Part shown: in pieces, positions 60,842-64,000 of the stretch
Layout of the letters: each line of letters begins with the position of its first letter
Position numbering within the stretch: the first letter of the stretch is position 1
From: Maylandia zebra
Taxonomy: Eukaryota; Chordata; Actinopteri; Cichliformes; Cichlidae
Direction: 5' to 3'
DNA length: 64,000 bases
Assembly (NCBI RefSeq): GCF_041146795.1
Contig: NC_135175.1
Coordinates: 34,496,669-34,560,668 of the forward strand
The notes under the pieces: model-generated
What the model was told of the DNA's origin: nothing
What the model saw: only the letters and a program-made list of their open reading frames with translations
The model's database searches: none
Made by a program: the position numbers and the translations under genes

Positions 60842-61599
60842 CTGAAGAACACAGGTGGAGAGGCGATCAAAGACATGAGTCACGGATTTGGATCTAGGAC
60901 ACATTTACTCAACATTTCCGTCCCTTAATCTCTTAAGAACAGAGCAAACCCAGTTTGCTTCCTCTAATTCCTTGTTTTGGAGCGATTTCTGATGGGAATC
61001 CAGATGAGCAGGCCTTGGCCCTCTGCAGAGCAGGTTTCTGGGGACATATTTATGTTTTGCACTGTCCATCTGTCCAGAATTTGTGGACAAACAAAAGTGT
61101 ACAATATACAGTCAGAGACTCTTTTGCAAATATGGTCTCAGTAAAGGTTGACATATTATGGATCCAAGTTCCAAATACTGTTCGAAAATACAGCAACAGC
61201 CCTTATTCTCAGTATATTCAGCTGGAAAAAAACACCTTTACCATGAAACTTCAAAGAAAGAATGATGATGATGATACAGAATCCATCTAACCCAATGTCA
61301 ACTCCTTCAATAGGCTTCCTCAACGACTAAAATAGAAGCCGGTAGATCCAGATGGAAGACGTTTGATTTTTAACATGTCTTTAATGTATGAAAGTGTGCA
61401 TGTAAACCCAAACTGTGGTCCTGTGTGCATGCTAACTGGACTGTAAGGAGCCCGGCTGAGATTGGAGAGGAAACTATACAGCTGACAGAGAACCAGCGTT
61501 CGAAACCTGACAAGCTGTTTTTGTGGCTGCTTGAGACTTGGGGAAGTCGATGTCTCATTGCCATATGAAGCATCATATTATGCCTCATTATTATGGGGT

Positions 61600-61800
61600 C
61601 TCCTACTAACCTGCTACGCCAATCGGCATGTTGAAGTGTCCTCGGGCGAGATACTGAACCCTGGGCTGCTCCCAGTGCATTCACAGTTATGTGAATGTGT
61701 GCATAAATGTTGGGTACAGAGAAAATGAACGCATGTATGTGATTGGGTGAATGAAGCTTTTAGTAAAAATGAATTAATTAGAGTAGAAAAGCACCGGAAG
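61600..61800 (+). mobile_element. Old SINE-like fragment
   Basis: agtgtcctcgggcgagatac, tgggctgctcccagtgcatt and gtgattgggtgaatgaagc follow the body of the other SINE copies at lower identity. The tail is not clear. Confidence 0.4.
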
Positions 61801-62591
61801 TGCTGCACACCTGTATTTCTTCTGATGGCCAGCAGGGGGCAAAAACAAGTCTGACTGTAGAGAACTCTGTGAGAGGAAAGGTTTGGTTCGCTCTTAGTGA
61901 ACACTTTCCTGATCTATTCACAGTCTCAGTTGCTCGTTTCAAGGTTTTGTAAATACAATATTATATTTATTAAATATTAACACTCAACAGAGTCTAAAAG
62001 GATAACTGCCACATGAGTGTGCAGCATCCCTCTTTGGTTTGTCTAGCCGATGACTTCACACTAACTATGATTGCATTCTTTCCTTTTACATACTTTTTGC
62101 CACATGTCTTACTACGTGATCCCGTCTGACAACACACTGTTCTGATCACAAGAGATCGTGTGCCCACGAGAGATGTGTCTGTCTGCAGCTTCCTCCAGCG
62201 ATAAAAGCACGCCGCTTGCTTGTTTATCGTCGCTGTTACACTTCACAGACGTGTGCAGCCAGATAATCGTCACAGAAGTGAAAAATGAATCACCAGAAAG
62301 TACCCTTCACATGTAGCAGAACACTGTGCTTTGCAAACACCTGAGAGCTCCTCTGCTTTTGAATTCAAGTGGGATGCTTTTACATATTCATGCTGTACTA
62401 TTTATTCATTTTAAGCTCATTAATTCACCTTTAAGTTTGGCCTGGTCTAGAGTTCAGCCACGTGTAGCTTGTCAGGTAGATGAAAACGACAAAGAGCCAA
62501 ACAGAAGTAAGAATCGATACTTTACGTTACATTGAGCATCGAGCAGCAGCTCTCTGGGAACAAAATTCCTTATTGGTGTTATAGATTAGAT

Positions 62592-62835
62592 TAGTTCGCC
62601 TTGTAATCGGAAGGTTCCCGGTTCGAGCCTCAGCTCCGACAGTCTCGGTCGTTGTGTCCTTGGGCAAGACACTTCACCCGTTGCCTACTGGTGGTGGTCG
62701 GAGGGCCCGGTGGCGCCAGTGTCTGGCAGCCTTGCCTCGGTGGCTGTGGCTACAATGTAGCTGCCATCACCAGTGTGTGAATGTGTGGATGACTGGATGT
62801 GTAAAGCGCTATACAAATACAGGCCATTTAGTTCA
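62592..62835 (+). mobile_element. tRNA-derived SINE (AFC-like), 5' truncated
   Basis: Begins ttcgccttgtaatcggaagg, has the B-box-like GGTTCGAGCCTCA, the common body tccttgggcaagacacttca and the tail gcgctatacaaatacaggcc. It lacks the first part of the head. Confidence 0.75.
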
Positions 62836-63059
62836 TTTACCAGAATAGCTGATAGGCTGCTGGAACGATAACAGTAACTCAAACAGCTACTTGTAACAAA
62901 CAAGGAATACAGACGTGCACAACACAACATGTTGAACCTTGAAACTGATGTTCCACAGCAGCAGAAGAACACAACAAGTGTCCTTCCTGTTAGCTAAGAG
63001 GACGAAACTGAGGCTACAATTCACAGGTTCACCAAAACTGGACAGCAGAGGATTGCAAA

Positions 63060-63430
63060 ACGTCGTCTTGTCTGTGTTTACTTCTCCTGCAACATTCTGA
63101 TGCTAGGGCCAGACTTTGGGGAAATCAGCAGTTCAGGCTGCGGGTGGTGTAATGGTGTAGTACCAGCTGAGCGTCATTTAAACACCAACCTATCTGAGTA
63201 TTGCTGCTGACCATGTCCATTTCTTTATAACCAGCGTACCCAACTTTATGTTGTGCAACATAACACAACATGTCGCACAGTTTAAGTCACCTCAGTGAGT
63301 TCACTGTACTCACATGACCTCAGCAGTCACCACATCTTAATCCAGCAGAGCACCAGATTTACATTATGGATGCTATCATGTCAGGTCTGGCTGTACCTAA
63401 CAAAGTGCAAACAACTGTCCCATTAATAAA
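63060..63430 (+). mobile_element. Tc1/mariner-like transposase relic
   Basis: Broken frames contain PQQSPHLNPAEH, a diverged form of the PQSPDLNPIEH block around the last catalytic residues of fish Tc1-like transposases, preceded by a vlltmsi-like stretch. Stops interrupt it. Confidence 0.55.
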
Positions 63431-63809
63431 ATAATTCATTCATGGTCAGCGCCCCTTGCCAAGGACTCGCTGATATTTATACTCCCAGACGCTGCAGATA
63501 TAACGCAGAATAACCATGCGTTCAACTCTGCATTTAAAATATAAACTATAACAGGAAACTGCTCAACTCATGGCTTCAATCTCCGGTTTGTCTTTCCAAA
63601 GGTAAAGGCCCCGCGCTCACTGCAGGGCACATCGCCGCAGCCTGTTAGCTCCCATTTTTTCAGCACTGTGACGACTTTGAGTTTAAATAATTTACAGTGA
63701 AGCTGAACTAAAATCCAACACTGAGTCTAACGTCTCCTCCTCCTCCTTCAAAGCGAAGCCGGTATCACAGCAGCTGTTAAAGCGAGAAAGTGGAAATTCA
63801 TCCACCTCA

Positions 63810-63810
<1 letters not shown>

Positions 63811-63873
<63 letters not shown>
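63811..63873. repeat. (CA)n microsatellite
   Basis: About 31 pure ca units in the first tnik intron of the window. Confidence 0.95.
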
Positions 63874-63874
<1 letters not shown>

Positions 63875-64000
63875 ATTTCCTAACGGTAACCTAGCAACAG
63901 GCCTGGCAGTGAGGGCAATGAATGAATGTGGGGTTGGAGGAGGCAAAGCGATGGCAGTTTGTGTGTGTGTGTACATGTGTGTGTGTTAGAGGCCATGATA

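Larger units (their letters stand above)
60842..64000 (-). other. tnik: Start of a long 5' tnik intron
   Basis: No sequence encoding the glycine loop (GNGTYGQVYK in the family) is found between 60842 and 64000, so the upstream exon is outside the window. The stretch holds SINE-like and Tc1-like relics and a (CA)n run. Confidence 0.7.

Overview
This is nuclear DNA from a teleost fish, most likely a cichlid or close relative. The genes have many small exons with GT-AG introns. The non-coding DNA is full of (CA)n microsatellites, fish-type LINEs, hAT-like and Tc1-like relics, and tRNA-derived SINEs that resemble, from memory, the AFC family of African cichlids. I see no bacterial, plasmid or viral genome architecture.

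Three protein-coding genes are present, all on the minus strand. rpl22l1 (ribosomal protein eL22-like 1; four coding exons, 1517-3377) encodes 128 aa. eif5a2 (translation factor eIF5A; four coding exons, 12868-17516, plus a non-coding first exon near 19514) encodes 156 aa. tnik (TRAF2- and NCK-interacting kinase, a GCK-IV germinal-centre kinase) fills the right half: 32 coding exons between 25975 and 60841 splice in frame into 1367 codons plus a stop. The first coding exon(s), about 41 residues if the N-terminus matches mammals, lie beyond position 64000. The order rpl22l1 - eif5a2 - tnik matches human chromosome 3q26, except that SLC2A2, which lies between EIF5A2 and TNIK in human, is missing here.

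Layout: 1-1470 no gene; 1474-3410 rpl22l1 with a 5'TOP-like start; 3441-7525 gene-free; 7526-9107 a hAT-like element with recognisable TIRs and TSD; 9140-10460 a truncated LINE; 11760-19550 eif5a2 and its CpG-rich promoter; 19750-22500 gene-free with RTE-like and Tc1-like relics; 22505-25974 probable tnik 3'UTR; 25975-64000 tnik, with SINEs, MITEs, a LINE fragment and microsatellites in its introns.

The first two genes act in translation. tnik is a scaffold kinase of Wnt/TCF4, JNK and cytoskeletal signalling. No undescribed multi-gene system is visible. The most interesting signals are inside tnik: a 300-nt phase 0-0 exon (47745-48044) with no counterpart I can recall in mammalian TNIK; a shortened neighbouring exon whose lost 5' part seems to survive as decayed sequence next to a (CA)n repeat; the conserved 29-aa and 8-aa cassette exons; and GT-repeat tracts lying next to several splice sites.
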